From Scardovia inopinata JCM 12537 (GTDB lineage: Bacteria; Actinomycetota; Actinomycetes; Actinomycetales; Bifidobacteriaceae), in the NCBI RefSeq assembly GCF_001042695.1, contig NZ_AP012334.1, forward strand, positions 1,178,001 through 1,242,000: a stretch of DNA of 64,000 nt, read 5' to 3'. Positions 17,281 through 26,278 of the stretch are shown piece by piece. Position 1 is the stretch's first letter. Each line of letters begins with the position of its first letter. The notes beneath the pieces were generated by a model. The model ran no database searches and was not told where the DNA came from. It saw only the letters and a list, made by a program, of their open reading frames with translations. A program made the position numbers and the translations under genes.

Positions 17281-17353
17281 TGGAGCTAGGGGGATTCGAA
17301 CCCCCGACCCCCTCCATGCCATGGAGATGCGCTACCAGCTGCGCCATAGCCCC
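17281..17353 (-). tRNA. tRNA-Ala (anticodon GGC)
   Basis: A 73-base cloverleaf has acceptor arms GGGGCTA/TAGCTCC, a T-arm with GGTTCGAATCC and a seven-base anticodon loop ATGGCAT with anticodon GGC. It reads GCC and GCU alanine codons. The 3' CCA is not encoded, as is usual in this group. A strong terminator follows. Confidence 0.96.
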
Positions 17354-17397
17354 GAAGTACAAAAGCTATTGTACACACCCTAGGGAATTTTGATCTC

Positions 17398-18177
17398 TCA
17401 TGCGGCTGAGTGCGTGTCGTTTGAATAACCAGGAGCAGCCTCACCAGTTCCAGGAATCTGCAACTGCAGGTCACACTGTTCCACCACATTCTGGCTGTGG
17501 GTAGAAATCAGCACCACAGACCCAGAATCAGCAAATTCCCGCAGGATAGCCATCACCATATCCCCATTGGCGGTGTCCAAAGATGAAGTAGGTTCATCAG
17601 CAAGAATAATTGTCGGCTTTTTCAGCATCAGCCGGGCTAAAGCCACCCTCTGCTGTTCTCCTCCAGAAAGAGTATAGATTTTCTCTTTTTCCATATCCGC
17701 CAAGCCAACCCTAAATAGAACCTTTCTGCACAGGTCTGAATATTGCCGTCTGGGTATATTTTTATTAATTTTCAAAGGAACCATCAGGTTTTGACGAACA
17801 GTCCAGGAATCAACCAGACCATAGTTCTGAAAAAGAAATCCTAGGGTATCATGAAAATACATACGGCGTTCTTTGGCAGTCAGCAGGTCTTTTTTCCTGG
17901 TAATTTTGCCGCTTTTGCCCGGTTTCCCTCCTTTACCGGGCTTGATATCAAGAACCAACTTGTCGCCGTAATACATGGACCCCTGGGTAAAATCTTCCAA
18001 GAGTCCCAGGCAGTTGATAAGTGTCGTCTTTCCTGCACCGGACGGACCGGTTACCGCTACCAGGGCCTCGGCGGGGACAGTAAAAGACCAATTTTCCCAC
18101 AAGATATGATGGCCAAATCGCTTGGCTGCATCCTTAACTGTAATCGCCGGAAGCTGCTGTTTATTGTTATCCATCAT
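17398..18177 (-). CDS. ABC transporter ATPase of lactococcin-972 export type
   Basis: This 259-residue ATP-binding subunit has Walker A GPSGAGKTT (residues about 43-51), the signature LSGGEQQRVALARL and Walker B IILADEPTSSLD. It therefore belongs to the MacB/LolD-like ATPases that energise extracytoplasmic-type permeases. Its start ATG lies one base after the permease stop, with AAGGAGT upstream, so the two are coupled. The pairing with a large seven-helix-type permease and a tiny signal-peptide protein is the layout of lactococcin-972 bacteriocin/immunity loci. A GK-rich insert near residues 75-90 (GKGGKPGKSGK) is unusual. The export or immunity role is inferred from context. Confidence 0.88.
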   Translation of the reverse strand: MMDNNKQQLPAITVKDAAKRFGHHILWENWSFTVPAEALVAVTGPSGAGKTTLINCLGLLEDFTQGSMYYGDKLVLDIKPGKGGKPGKSGKITRKKDLLTAKERRMYFHDTLGFLFQNYGLVDSWTVRQNLMVPLKINKNIPRRQYSDLCRKVLFRVGLADMEKEKIYTLSGGEQQRVALARLMLKKPTIILADEPTSSLDTANGDMVMAILREFADSGSVVLISTHSQNVVEQCDLQLQIPGTGEAAPGYSNDTHSAA

Positions 18178-18178
18178 G

Positions 18179-20293
18179 TTAGGACTCCTTGATCATACTT
18201 GCCCTGGTCTGACTTTCGAAAGTTTTTAGCATTCCCACTGTCATACTCACCTGAAGAATAAGAATTATAAGAGCAAGAACTATACTGGCCCCATCCCGCA
18301 TATGCCCAATCCGGGAGGCAATTTCCAGAGCAGCGACAGTGACAACAAACCCAACCAGTATGATTCCCACATGCCGTCTGATGAATGAATATCCATGAGT
18401 CAGTTTTATAAAATTCTGTTTTTTCCTGAGTTCACAGTATGCACTTATCAAAACGCCAATCGACATAACAAAAACACCAAAACCGAGAATCATGCCCAGT
18501 ATATCCATCACCTGTTCCCGCTGCGAGAGTTGAATGGAATAGGCAACAATATCAGCGGCATTGTTGATTCCTGAGAAATCACCCAGAATCCCAGCTTTAT
18601 CAAGAGCCGCGGTCAAGGCTGCAGGATTAGTAAAAAGAACATTCCCACTTGAAGCATAAGAGATGAAGACTGCTGGAGCAATTAAATGCGATCGAACATT
18701 GGCCACTGCAGCAACCGGATCTTTCAAAGAAGCGGTTCGGCTTGTTGTTCCGCTTTGCCCCTCTGCTGGCATGTCCAATTGCGCATTGTTATAAAGAAAA
18801 TAGGATTGTCCTGCCTTGGCTCTGATTATCGACAGCTCAGGTTTACAAGCCGCCTTATTCGATGGAGAATCTGAGCCAGACTCCGAGGTTTCACACCATC
18901 CTTTTAAGTCAGAAGCATAACTCTTCTTCAATTTCTCAATGCTTCCATGATATGTTTCAGGCACAATCAGCAGGACCTTGTTAAGCTCCCCAGTGGGATA
19001 GGTGATTTTATGACCGTGAACATCAAGGATGGGATTCTTCTGCAAATATCCATTATTGATATAAAGAGAATTTTTTTCACCTGGGAAGTAACTTCTTTCA
19101 CCGTGTGCAATTGCTTCGGAATCTTGGGCGTTAGAGTGAATAAAAACTGTTTGATCTTTGCTCTCCAGAGAACCGGCTACCTGTCGAAAAGGAGCCCCAT
19201 CATCAAACATTTTCTCCTGAGGTAGATTTACATAGATACTGGTTGAATAAAGAGGCCCCGTTTTCTGCCACACTGTAAGTTCATTTGATGCCTGGTTAAC
19301 AGCAGAAATCCGTAAAACTGTCCCTGACAAAGCACCGAAAATCAAAGCTACCACAATGATTTGGGTAGCAAAACCAATAACAAAACTGGCAGTTGTATTA
19401 TTTTGATTTTTGATAACAGGAACAATAGCTATCGATCGAATAAAAATAGATGAAATAAAACTGACAGCCGTAATTCCTAGTATTAGCAAAGCAAGCCAGG
19501 AAACACAGAGCAGGGAAAGAAAACGAAAATATTGATGGAAATGATTATATATTCCCAGTACCAGGGTCAGAAGAGCAAGAACTATTATCATGCTCTTTCC
19601 TGAAAAAGCCAGAAAATCCGCAATCTCCCCTCTGACAATCTGCCCGTGGGAATATCCGTGGAGCTCACGCAAAGCATAGGATTTTCGCTGCCTGGAGCAG
19701 GAAAAGGCAATGGAAAGAATCAGAGCCAGAATCAAAGCGAGGAAGAAGGCAGCCGAGTTACTTTGCCCAATCCCGAATATGAAGTATGCTGCTGCATTGG
19801 ATTTATATGAAGATCCCGCTGTCGAAATACTCATCCCCTGCTCTGACAACTTGTGAACCAGCTGAGAGAACTTACTGCCAGATACATTAACTGCATACTG
19901 CCCCCGTAAATCCTGATAGGTTATAGCAGAGGCAGGTTTGATGGTGTATCTTCCCGATAAAGACGAAAAAGTCGGGTATGAATACCCTCCAGCTCTGGCA
20001 AATGCAGCTTGATTACCAATAAAAACGAAAGCTATGCTTTTATCCGATGCAGACTCGGGATCAGGTTGAATTTTATAAATATTGATTTTTTCTTCTTGAG
20101 CAAGATTTTTAAAAGTCGTCAGAGCTGCACTTTTTTTACCTGAAATTTGTTCTACCGTGAAAGATGACTGAGTACCATAGGGCTGATTTTGATCCATGAC
20201 AATAAAAGCCTGAAATGCAAAGAAAACGCCAAAAATCAAAGCAATAATCCATGAAACCTTAAAAATTCTATGCACAGCAGAAACCTCACTCAC
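18179..20293 (-). CDS. bacteriocin-associated integral membrane permease
   Basis: This 704-residue protein has one N-terminal membrane helix (about 13-32), an extracytoplasmic domain, a block of four helices (about 178-335) and a second outside domain (about 340-590). Three more helices finish it. This matches the lactococcin-972-associated membrane protein family (putative immunity/export permease), a relative of FtsX/MacB. The helix-flanking SYALRELHGYSHGQIV and KLTHGYSFIRRHVG repeats are typical of the family's two halves. The start is GTG at 20293, which overlaps the TGA stop of the small peptide gene. The stop is one base before the ATPase ATG. Base composition seems more A/T-rich than the neighbours, hinting at acquisition by transfer. 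Confidence 0.85.
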   Translation of the reverse strand: MSEVSAVHRIFKVSWIIALIFGVFFAFQAFIVMDQNQPYGTQSSFTVEQISGKKSAALTTFKNLAQEEKINIYKIQPDPESASDKSIAFVFIGNQAAFARAGGYSYPTFSSLSGRYTIKPASAITYQDLRGQYAVNVSGSKFSQLVHKLSEQGMSISTAGSSYKSNAAAYFIFGIGQSNSAAFFLALILALILSIAFSCSRQRKSYALRELHGYSHGQIVRGEIADFLAFSGKSMIIVLALLTLVLGIYNHFHQYFRFLSLLCVSWLALLILGITAVSFISSIFIRSIAIVPVIKNQNNTTASFVIGFATQIIVVALIFGALSGTVLRISAVNQASNELTVWQKTGPLYSTSIYVNLPQEKMFDDGAPFRQVAGSLESKDQTVFIHSNAQDSEAIAHGERSYFPGEKNSLYINNGYLQKNPILDVHGHKITYPTGELNKVLLIVPETYHGSIEKLKKSYASDLKGWCETSESGSDSPSNKAACKPELSIIRAKAGQSYFLYNNAQLDMPAEGQSGTTSRTASLKDPVAAVANVRSHLIAPAVFISYASSGNVLFTNPAALTAALDKAGILGDFSGINNAADIVAYSIQLSQREQVMDILGMILGFGVFVMSIGVLISAYCELRKKQNFIKLTHGYSFIRRHVGIILVGFVVTVAALEIASRIGHMRDGASIVLALIILILQVSMTVGMLKTFESQTRASMIKES

Positions 20294-20433
20294 CTGGAGA
20301 ATTTGCAGGTAAAGTTACCACCATCTGCTCCAGAAGCATAAACCGTTGTCGGAACACACAAAGCTCCCATCATGAGAAGGGATGTAGCGGCAGCAAGCAA
20401 ACTCCTCCGTTTTGCTGTTTTACCAGTATCCAT
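20290..20433 (-). CDS. 47-residue secreted peptide, coupled to the permease
   Basis: A short gene starts with ATG at 20433, with AAAGGAGT eight bases upstream, a near-ideal ribosome binding site. It encodes a positively charged head (MDTGKTAKRR), a hydrophobic core rich in Leu, Ala and Met, and a likely cleavage site after VYA near residue 33. The mature part would be only 14 residues, SGADGGNFTCKFSR, with one Cys. Its TGA overlaps the GTG start of the permease. In lactococcin-972 loci the bacteriocin precursor sits at this place, but those are about 90 residues long. So this is either a truncated precursor or a different short secreted peptide. Confidence 0.72.
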   Translation of the reverse strand: MDTGKTAKRRSLLAAATSLLMMGALCVPTTVYASGADGGNFTCKFSR

Positions 20434-20502
20434 GGCCAATACTCCTTTGAAAATTTAGGAACTCTTTTTTTCTTCTTTCTCATAATTATTTTTTACTCGA
20501 AT

Positions 20503-21420
20503 TCATTTTTCGTCTAGGTATGAGGACATTTGTCCTGATCCTTCCCAGGGATTATTCCAATTGGTAATATAGGCAGCGACCGGGCCATGCTCATATTCTT
20601 CCAGCCGCCAGCGGACAGACCCGTCAGGCAGATCAAGAGCGGAGAGCTTCACCCAGAAGGCGTTGCGCATGGAGACCAGACTAGTAAAATCAGGATGAGC
20701 ATCAGTTAAGCGAAGAAGCATCTGAAGAGTTTGATTGATCCAAGCTCCATGCGAAAACACAAACAGATCAGTGTTATCTCCAGCCTTATAAGCCCAATCT
20801 TTCAGAGCAGCCATACCTCGGCGGCCAACATGTTCCTTGGGCTCTGCCCCGTGTTTGAGTTCACCGCCGCCAAAATGCTCCCAGGAGGCATAATCTTCAG
20901 GAAAACGAGACTTGATCTCGTCCATGGACAAGCCTTCCCACTCTCCAAATGAGCGTTCCGCAATTCGCTCATCGGTGTTAACCTCAATTCCCAGAGGATC
21001 AGCAAAGATATGTGCCGTCTCCTGAGCACGGCTGAGGTGGGAGGCAACTACCAGCTGGCGACGCTCAGAAAGCTTGAGTGAGGAGGTAGGGCCTGAGGCA
21101 GACAAGGATGCAGCTGCCGGACCGGATTGAGATTGAGATTGGGGCTCAGAGGGAGCAGGAGAAAAGTGACTTCCAAAATACTCAATCCGCTCCCCATCAC
21201 TGTCTGTTTCCTGGCCCATTCCTGCCTGAATATCAAAAGTCTTGTCTGTGCTACCGTGAACATAGAGGCGGGTCAGCTCAGCAGCAGTCTGTTTCACCTG
21301 CCAGCGGCCAACATCATTCAGAGGAATATCTATCTGTCCCTGCCATCTGTGCTGACTGTTGTACGAGGTTTGTCCATGGCGAATCAGGAAAATTGAATGA
21401 ACATGCTCACCTGTCCCCAT
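20503..21420 (-). CDS. histidine phosphatase family protein
   Basis: This 305-residue protein has the phosphoglycerate-mutase-like signature LIRHGQTSYNS at residues 12-22. It also has the second-half elements SHLSRAQETA, ERSFGEWEGLS and FSHGAWI. By family it is a phosphatase; activity as a glycolytic mutase is unlikely. An insert of about 70 residues (60-130), rich in Ser, Pro, Gln and Ala, interrupts the usual fold. Its ATG is just after the rsfS stop with AGGAG upstream, so the two are coupled. In related genomes such a gene commonly follows rsfS. Confidence 0.87.
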   Translation of the reverse strand: MGTGEHVHSIFLIRHGQTSYNSQHRWQGQIDIPLNDVGRWQVKQTAAELTRLYVHGSTDKTFDIQAGMGQETDSDGERIEYFGSHFSPAPSEPQSQSQSGPAAASLSASGPTSSLKLSERRQLVVASHLSRAQETAHIFADPLGIEVNTDERIAERSFGEWEGLSMDEIKSRFPEDYASWEHFGGGELKHGAEPKEHVGRRGMAALKDWAYKAGDNTDLFVFSHGAWINQTLQMLLRLTDAHPDFTSLVSMRNAFWVKLSALDLPDGSVRWRLEEYEHGPVAAYITNWNNPWEGSGQMSSYLDEK

Positions 21421-21423
21421 AAT

Positions 21424-21894
21424 TCACTCCTGGGAACTGGCAGAATCTGAACCCTGCTCACCGGTCTTGGCACTTACTTTATTCTCAATACCCGCAGAAG
21501 TATCGCCATTCTCTGCAGTATCAGGAAGCTGGAGATCAATCCGGGGACATTCCTTCCAAAGACGATCCAGATCATAAAACTTCCGCGATTCCTTGTCCAT
21601 CACATGAACAACAAAATCACCGTAATCCTGCAGGACCCATTGCCCTTCCGTTACCCCTTCACGTTCTCTGGGATTCAAACCCAGTTGTATATACAACTGC
21701 TTTTCTACTTCTTCGGCAATGGACAAAACCTGACGGGGATTGTCACCGGTAATCAGCAGGAAAATATCAGTAATTGCCAGGGGCTCAGTCACATCAAAAG
21801 CAACGATGTCCTCCCCCTTCATGGAGTCAGCGGCCTTGGCAGCTAAACGTACTGCATCAATAGACTCTTGCATGGCTGGCATAGAATAACTCAC
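21424..21894 (-). CDS. rsfS: ribosomal silencing factor RsfS
   Basis: This 156-residue protein of the RsfS/Iojap family binds ribosomal protein L14 and blocks subunit joining when nutrients are low. The conserved core includes DIVAFDVTEPLAITDIFLL, QWVLQDYGDFVVHVM and FYDLDRLW. The final 35 residues are an acidic, Ser-rich tail beyond the usual end. It lies between glmU and the phosphatase gene on one strand. Confidence 0.93.
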   Translation of the reverse strand: MSYSMPAMQESIDAVRLAAKAADSMKGEDIVAFDVTEPLAITDIFLLITGDNPRQVLSIAEEVEKQLYIQLGLNPREREGVTEGQWVLQDYGDFVVHVMDKESRKFYDLDRLWKECPRIDLQLPDTAENGDTSAGIENKVSAKTGEQGSDSASSQE

Positions 21895-21945
21895 TTCCTT
21901 TGTTGTTTGTCTCAGCGTAAGCTAGATTACGCTAGTTTATGCTTC

Positions 21946-23397
21946 CTACTGCTCTTGATCAGAGGATTCAGACTCGGATTCAGGCTTAGACTCAGACTCA
22001 TGCTCAAATTCAGATCGTTCCCATGCCGGCTTCCACCGATTGACCACATGCTGAGTATTCTCAGAATATACCATGGCATCAGAGGGAACCTGGTGACGAA
22101 TTACACTGCCGGCTCCAGTAGTAACGTTGTCCCCCACCTCTACCGGAGCAACTATCATATTCCCAGCACCAATGTGAACGTTAGCACCAATCTCAGTTCT
22201 GTTCTTATGAACACCATCGTAATTTGCAGTAATGGTGCCGCCGCCAACATTTGTATTCTCATGGATGTGGGCATCACCTACATAGCTCAGATGAGGAACC
22301 TTGGTTCCCTCATCAATCGTAGCCTTCTTCATCTCCACATAGGCCCCAGCCTTGGTCCTGGGACCCAAACTGTTGCCAGGCCGCAGATACGTCCAGGGGC
22401 CAATCGTGGATTGAGATCCAATATGCGATTTTTCCACTCGAGACCGTTCAACTATAGCTCCCTGATCTACCTGGGCATCAATCAGAGTGGTATCGGGGCC
22501 AATAACGGCGTCGGAAGCAACGCTGGTAGTGCCTTTTAGATAGCTTCCCGGCAAAATAGTTACATCTCTGTCCAAATGAACAGTATCGTCAATCCAGGTT
22601 GTAGATGGATCCTGTATAGTGACACCAGCCCGCATCCATTCCTGGCAGATCCGCATATTATGAGCTTTGAGCAGCTTCGCCAGCTGGATTCGGTCGTTGA
22701 CTCCTTCCACCGCCAAATAATCAGGGGCCTGGAAAACACCCACATGTCCAATCTGACGGGCAGTCTCCAGAGCGTCAGTCAAGTAGAATTCTCCCTGGGC
22801 ATTGTTGCTGTTCAGACTTGCTATGGCCTGGGAAAGGATCGCCGCGTCAAAGGCATAAACCGAGGTATTGACCTCATTTACGGCCAATTCGCTGGCATTA
22901 GCGTCTTTCTGCTCCACAATTCTGAGCAAATTTCCCTGAGGATCACGAATGATACGACCATAGCCGAAGGGATTCTGCAGGCTTGTGGTCAGAACAGTCG
23001 CCGCATTACCCCTATCCCCGTGATCTGACAGGAGCTGATGAAGGGTCTGCGTATCTAGCAGGGGCATATCGGAAGCCACAATCAAGACAGTTCCATGGAA
23101 CTTACCCATTTTTTCCAGCTCAAAAACTGCGCACTGTACCGCCCGTCCTGTTCCGGAGATCTCGTCCTGCTTGACAACCAGAGCCTGGGGATTATACTGC
23201 TTCGCAGCCTGACCTACCCTCTGCCCCTGATGGCGAACAACCACAGCTGTACTTGCAGGATTTAAGGCTCGGACACTGTCCATCACCCTGTGCAGAAAAG
23301 TCTTGCCTGCAAAATCATGAAGGACCTTGGGAGTATGAGACTTCATGCGGGTTCCCTCACCTGCTGCGAGAATAATTGCGCAATCTAATTTTGCCAT
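21946..23397 (-). CDS. glmU: bifunctional UDP-GlcNAc synthesis enzyme GlmU
   Basis: This 483-residue enzyme acetylates glucosamine-1-phosphate and then uridylates it, giving UDP-GlcNAc for peptidoglycan. The uridylyltransferase half starts ILAAGEGTRMKSHTPK (residues 9-24). The C-terminal left-handed beta-helix has hexapeptide-type repeats with the acetyltransferase segment NYDGVHKNRTEIG. A Glu/Ser-rich disordered tail (about residues 460-483) extends beyond the usual end. AGGAAGACAGA precedes the ATG. Downstream rsfS lies 51 bases away and may share its transcript. Confidence 0.96.
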   Translation of the reverse strand: MAKLDCAIILAAGEGTRMKSHTPKVLHDFAGKTFLHRVMDSVRALNPASTAVVVRHQGQRVGQAAKQYNPQALVVKQDEISGTGRAVQCAVFELEKMGKFHGTVLIVASDMPLLDTQTLHQLLSDHGDRGNAATVLTTSLQNPFGYGRIIRDPQGNLLRIVEQKDANASELAVNEVNTSVYAFDAAILSQAIASLNSNNAQGEFYLTDALETARQIGHVGVFQAPDYLAVEGVNDRIQLAKLLKAHNMRICQEWMRAGVTIQDPSTTWIDDTVHLDRDVTILPGSYLKGTTSVASDAVIGPDTTLIDAQVDQGAIVERSRVEKSHIGSQSTIGPWTYLRPGNSLGPRTKAGAYVEMKKATIDEGTKVPHLSYVGDAHIHENTNVGGGTITANYDGVHKNRTEIGANVHIGAGNMIVAPVEVGDNVTTGAGSVIRHQVPSDAMVYSENTQHVVNRWKPAWERSEFEHESESKPESESESSDQEQ

Positions 23398-23528
23398 TCT
23401 GTCTTCCTATGCTCTGTTACTGGTGGTAACTAACTTACCGGAAGTAACTGATTTTTATTTTCTTTTACTTTTATCTTTATTGTGGTTATACAGACTGGGC
23501 AGCCTGCCGACGGCAGACGATAAACAAA

Positions 23529-23552
23529 TTGCGCAGTCAGCCGACTGCGCAA
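23529..23552 (-). terminator. intrinsic terminator after tRNA-Gln
   Basis: TTGCGCAGTC and GACTGCGCAA form a perfect 10-bp stem around a 4-base loop, followed on the minus strand by TTTGTTTATC. It lies 7 bases beyond the tRNA. Confidence 0.85.
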
Positions 23553-23559
23553 TCATCAG

Positions 23560-23630
23560 TTCCCCCACCTGGATTCGAACCAAGACTAAGGGTTCCAAAG
23601 ACCCGTGTGCTGCCATTACACCATGGGGGA
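23560..23630 (-). tRNA. tRNA-Gln (anticodon TTG)
   Basis: A 71-base cloverleaf has acceptor arms TCCCCCA/TGGGGGA, a T-arm GGTTCGAATCC and an anticodon loop CTTTGGA with anticodon TTG. It reads CAA (and CAG by wobble). CCA is not encoded. It sits between prs and glmU, a placement I recall from bifidobacterial genomes. Confidence 0.95.
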
Positions 23631-23730
23631 ATAAATAGGTGCTGGTGTTGACACCCAGTTTTCTATTATGACACAGACGCTAGTCACAGCATGTCGCCCA
23701 CCCGGTAACTGTGAACTTACTCATCTCAGC

Positions 23731-24768
23731 TTACTCGTCAAGGGCTCGAGGATATGCCAGAGGAATATCATTCCCATGATAACGGGGATAATTTTCAAAC
23801 AACTCAGCCACCGATCCATCGCTGAAAACAGCCTTCATGGCTCCGGCCAGCAGAGGGGCAATGGAAAGAACAGTCAAACCCTTCCACCGCTTCTCTTCAG
23901 GAATGGGAACCGTATCAGTCAGGACAACTTCGCTGGCACCGCAATTCTTCAGGCGTTCAACCGCTGGATCAGACAGAACTCCGTGAGTGGCTACCACAAT
24001 GACCGACTTGGCACCGGCCTCCAAAATAATCTTGGTAGCTTCAGCAATCGTGCCGCCGGTATCGATCAGATCATCAACCAGAACGCAGTCCTTGCCACTA
24101 ACGTCTCCAACGACCCGGTTAGCCACTGTATGATTAGGGCGGGTGATATCGCGGGTCTTATGAATGAAAGCCAGGGGGCATCCGCCTAGGCGCTGGGCCC
24201 ATTGCTCAGCCACCCGAATACGGCCGGCATCAGGAGACACCACAGCTACATTGTCCAGAGGAACCCGGGTACGTACATATTCAACCAAAACAGGCATAGC
24301 CTGAAGGTGGTCCACCGGACCATCGAAGAAGCCCTGAGACTGGGCTGCATGCAGATCAACTGACATAACGCGATCCGCTCCTGCAGTTTTAAACAGATCA
24401 AAAATCAAGCGGCAGGTAATGGGCTCCCGACCCCTATGCTTTTTGTCCTGCCTGGCGTACCCTAGCATGGGGCAGACTGCCGTGATAGACCGGGCCGATG
24501 CCCTCTTCAGAGCATCAATCATAATCAGCTGCTCCATTATCCACTTGTTAATGGGATCGGTATGACTCTGCATAACGAATACATCCGCTCCGCGGACCGA
24601 TTCCGTATATCTGACGTACATCTCGCCATTTGCAAAGTCATAAGCAGTAGTTTCTAAAACATCTATTCCCAGATACTTTGCGACGTCCTGCGCCAATTTT
24701 GGATTTGCTCTACCCGTAACCAGAATAAGGTTTTTGTCTGGCTGGCCTTCGAGAACTACGCTCACCAT
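23731..24768 (-). CDS. prs: ribose-phosphate pyrophosphokinase (PRPP synthetase)
   Basis: The 345-residue product makes PRPP from ribose-5-phosphate and ATP, feeding nucleotide, His, Trp and NAD synthesis. The PRPP-binding loop DCVLVDDLIDTGGT, the catalytic-flap-region SPDAGRIRVAEQW, and DLHAAQSQGFFDGPVDHL are all present. The frame is open to 24825; I prefer the ATG at 24768 (GGAGAC upstream), which gives MVSVVLEGQPDKN. Length is slightly above the usual 315. It is a class I enzyme by these features. Confidence 0.95.
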   Translation of the reverse strand: MVSVVLEGQPDKNLILVTGRANPKLAQDVAKYLGIDVLETTAYDFANGEMYVRYTESVRGADVFVMQSHTDPINKWIMEQLIMIDALKRASARSITAVCPMLGYARQDKKHRGREPITCRLIFDLFKTAGADRVMSVDLHAAQSQGFFDGPVDHLQAMPVLVEYVRTRVPLDNVAVVSPDAGRIRVAEQWAQRLGGCPLAFIHKTRDITRPNHTVANRVVGDVSGKDCVLVDDLIDTGGTIAEATKIILEAGAKSVIVVATHGVLSDPAVERLKNCGASEVVLTDTVPIPEEKRWKGLTVLSIAPLLAGAMKAVFSDGSVAELFENYPRYHGNDIPLAYPRALDE

Positions 24769-24855
24769 GTCTCCATTGTTTGCGGTGTTGTGGAACTTTT
24801 CCATATTAACAGGCAGAGGGCACAAGCTCTCCTCTGTGCGTCGGCTGTCAGCTGA

Positions 24856-25626
24856 TCAGACTTGGCTGCGAGAATCGCGGTATAATCCATGCTTATTAAT
24901 GTACTGGACGACCCCATCGGGAACCAGATACCAGACCGGCTCACCGCTGTGAGCCCGGTGACGGATATCAGTAGATGAGATGGACAAGGCCGGTATTTCC
25001 ATCAGGTCAACAGCATGGTCAGGAACCTCGGATTCTTTCAAATCCAAAGTATAACCAGGACGGGAAACGCCAACGAATCTGGCTAATTCCCACATTTCAT
25101 CAGCATCTTTCCAGAGCATGATTTCTGCCAGAGCATCCGCCCCGGTGATGAAAAAGAGCTCAGCCTGGGGACGGAGGCGGCGAATATCTTTCAGGGTATC
25201 GATGGTGTAGGTAACACCTGGCCGGTCAATATCTACCCGGGACACTGTGAACTGAGGGTTGGAAGCAGTAGCAATAACGGTCATCAGATACCGATCTTCT
25301 GCGTTGGTCACTTCCGTATCCAACTTGAAAACGGGCCGGCCGGTGGGAACAAAAATCACTTCGTCCAGATCATAAACCCAGGCAACTTCCGAAGCAGCAA
25401 CTAAGTGACCGTTATGGATAGGGTCAAAGGTACCTCCCATAATGCCTACCCTGGGAATAGGGTGAACATTCCCCCTGGCAGACAGCCGTCTCTTATGGCG
25501 GGCACCTATCTCCCGACTTAAATCCGACATGCTCCGTTCCTGAGACCCAACACTGGTGGAATCAGCCCGGGGCGCAGTCGTGCCCGGCTGGTTGCCAGAC
25601 AGTGGCGAATCCTGATCATCACTCAT
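24856..25626 (-). CDS. nadD: nicotinate-nucleotide adenylyltransferase NadD
   Basis: This 256-residue enzyme makes nicotinate adenine dinucleotide in NAD synthesis. The nucleotidyltransferase motif [15 protein letters not shown] is present, with the later [16 protein letters not shown] motif. An N-terminal extension of about 55 hydrophilic residues is not part of the fold. AGGAGGGAAAG before the ATG at 25626 decides the start, which overlaps the upstream gene's stop by 8 bases. Confidence 0.94.
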   Translation of the reverse strand: MSDDQDSPLSGNQPGTTAPRADSTSVGSQERSMSDLSREIGARHKRRLSARGNVHPIPRVGIMGGTFDPIHNGHLVAASEVAWVYDLDEVIFVPTGRPVFKLDTEVTNAEDRYLMTVIATASNPQFTVSRVDIDRPGVTYTIDTLKDIRRLRPQAELFFITGADALAEIMLWKDADEMWELARFVGVSRPGYTLDLKESEVPDHAVDLMEIPALSISSTDIRHRAHSGEPVWYLVPDGVVQYINKHGLYRDSRSQV

Positions 25627-26161
25627 GGGACTTTCCCTCCTGATGATCATCAGTGTCCGCTAAAGGTTTGGTATCTTGTGAATTCAAATATTCCTGAGCA
25701 TCAGACTCAAGCTTATCCATGTCCTTATTCCACTCCTTTTCCACAAAACTGCGGATTTCAGCGTATGTGGGCAGAAGAAAATCAGGCTGATACGCCTTTC
25801 GAATATTAGCTACAAGCTCGCTGATCCTCATCAGGGTATCTGCCATGGCATCTGAATCTGAATTTTTTTCACTTTGTCGGAAAGAATCAACCCGGGACTC
25901 AATGGATTCAATATCTTCAGCCATCGCTTCCAAATCCTGATCTGGAATATTCCTTACCTCTCGAGAATCCGCCTGAGGCCACCCCAATAAAACCGCATCA
26001 GCATACTCCAAAGCCGCCCGTTGATCAACAGTAGGCAGTTCATCTTCAATGGTGACCACAAAAATATAGCGGATCGTACTCAAGCGTTCAGATATAATCC
26101 GCAGCCACATTCGGGGATGATCTCGCTCCGAACGCTCCACGTCCAGTTTGGAATAAGTCAT
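25619..26161 (-). CDS. conserved protein of unknown function upstream of nadD
   Basis: This 180-residue, acidic, soluble protein has an opening [19 protein letters not shown] and a second half of predicted helices rich in Glu, Asp and Ser. I recognise no domain. It overlaps nadD by 8 bases and so is probably translated with it. It faces thrC across a 117-base divergent promoter region. Role unknown. Confidence 0.75.
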   Translation of the reverse strand: MTYSKLDVERSERDHPRMWLRIISERLSTIRYIFVVTIEDELPTVDQRAALEYADAVLLGWPQADSREVRNIPDQDLEAMAEDIESIESRVDSFRQSEKNSDSDAMADTLMRISELVANIRKAYQPDFLLPTYAEIRSFVEKEWNKDMDKLESDAQEYLNSQDTKPLADTDDHQEGKSHE

Positions 26162-26164
26162 AAT

Positions 26165-26231
26165 ACCCCTATTGTTTCAATCAGTCCGGACGAGAACAGG
26201 AAGGAAAGCCCGTCATTGCACAGATAGGGGT
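26165..26231. repeat. inverted repeat in the thrC divergent promoter region
   Basis: ACCCCTAT (26165-26172) is the exact reverse complement of ATAGGGGT (26224-26231). A direct repeat ATTGCACAG also occurs at 26215-26223 and 26251-26259. Both may be regulator sites serving thrC and the divergent gene, but 8-9 bp matches could be chance. Confidence 0.35.
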
Positions 26232-26278
26232 GCTTGCCAAAAAAGTCATAATTGCACAGGTGCAGATAAACTTGAAGC

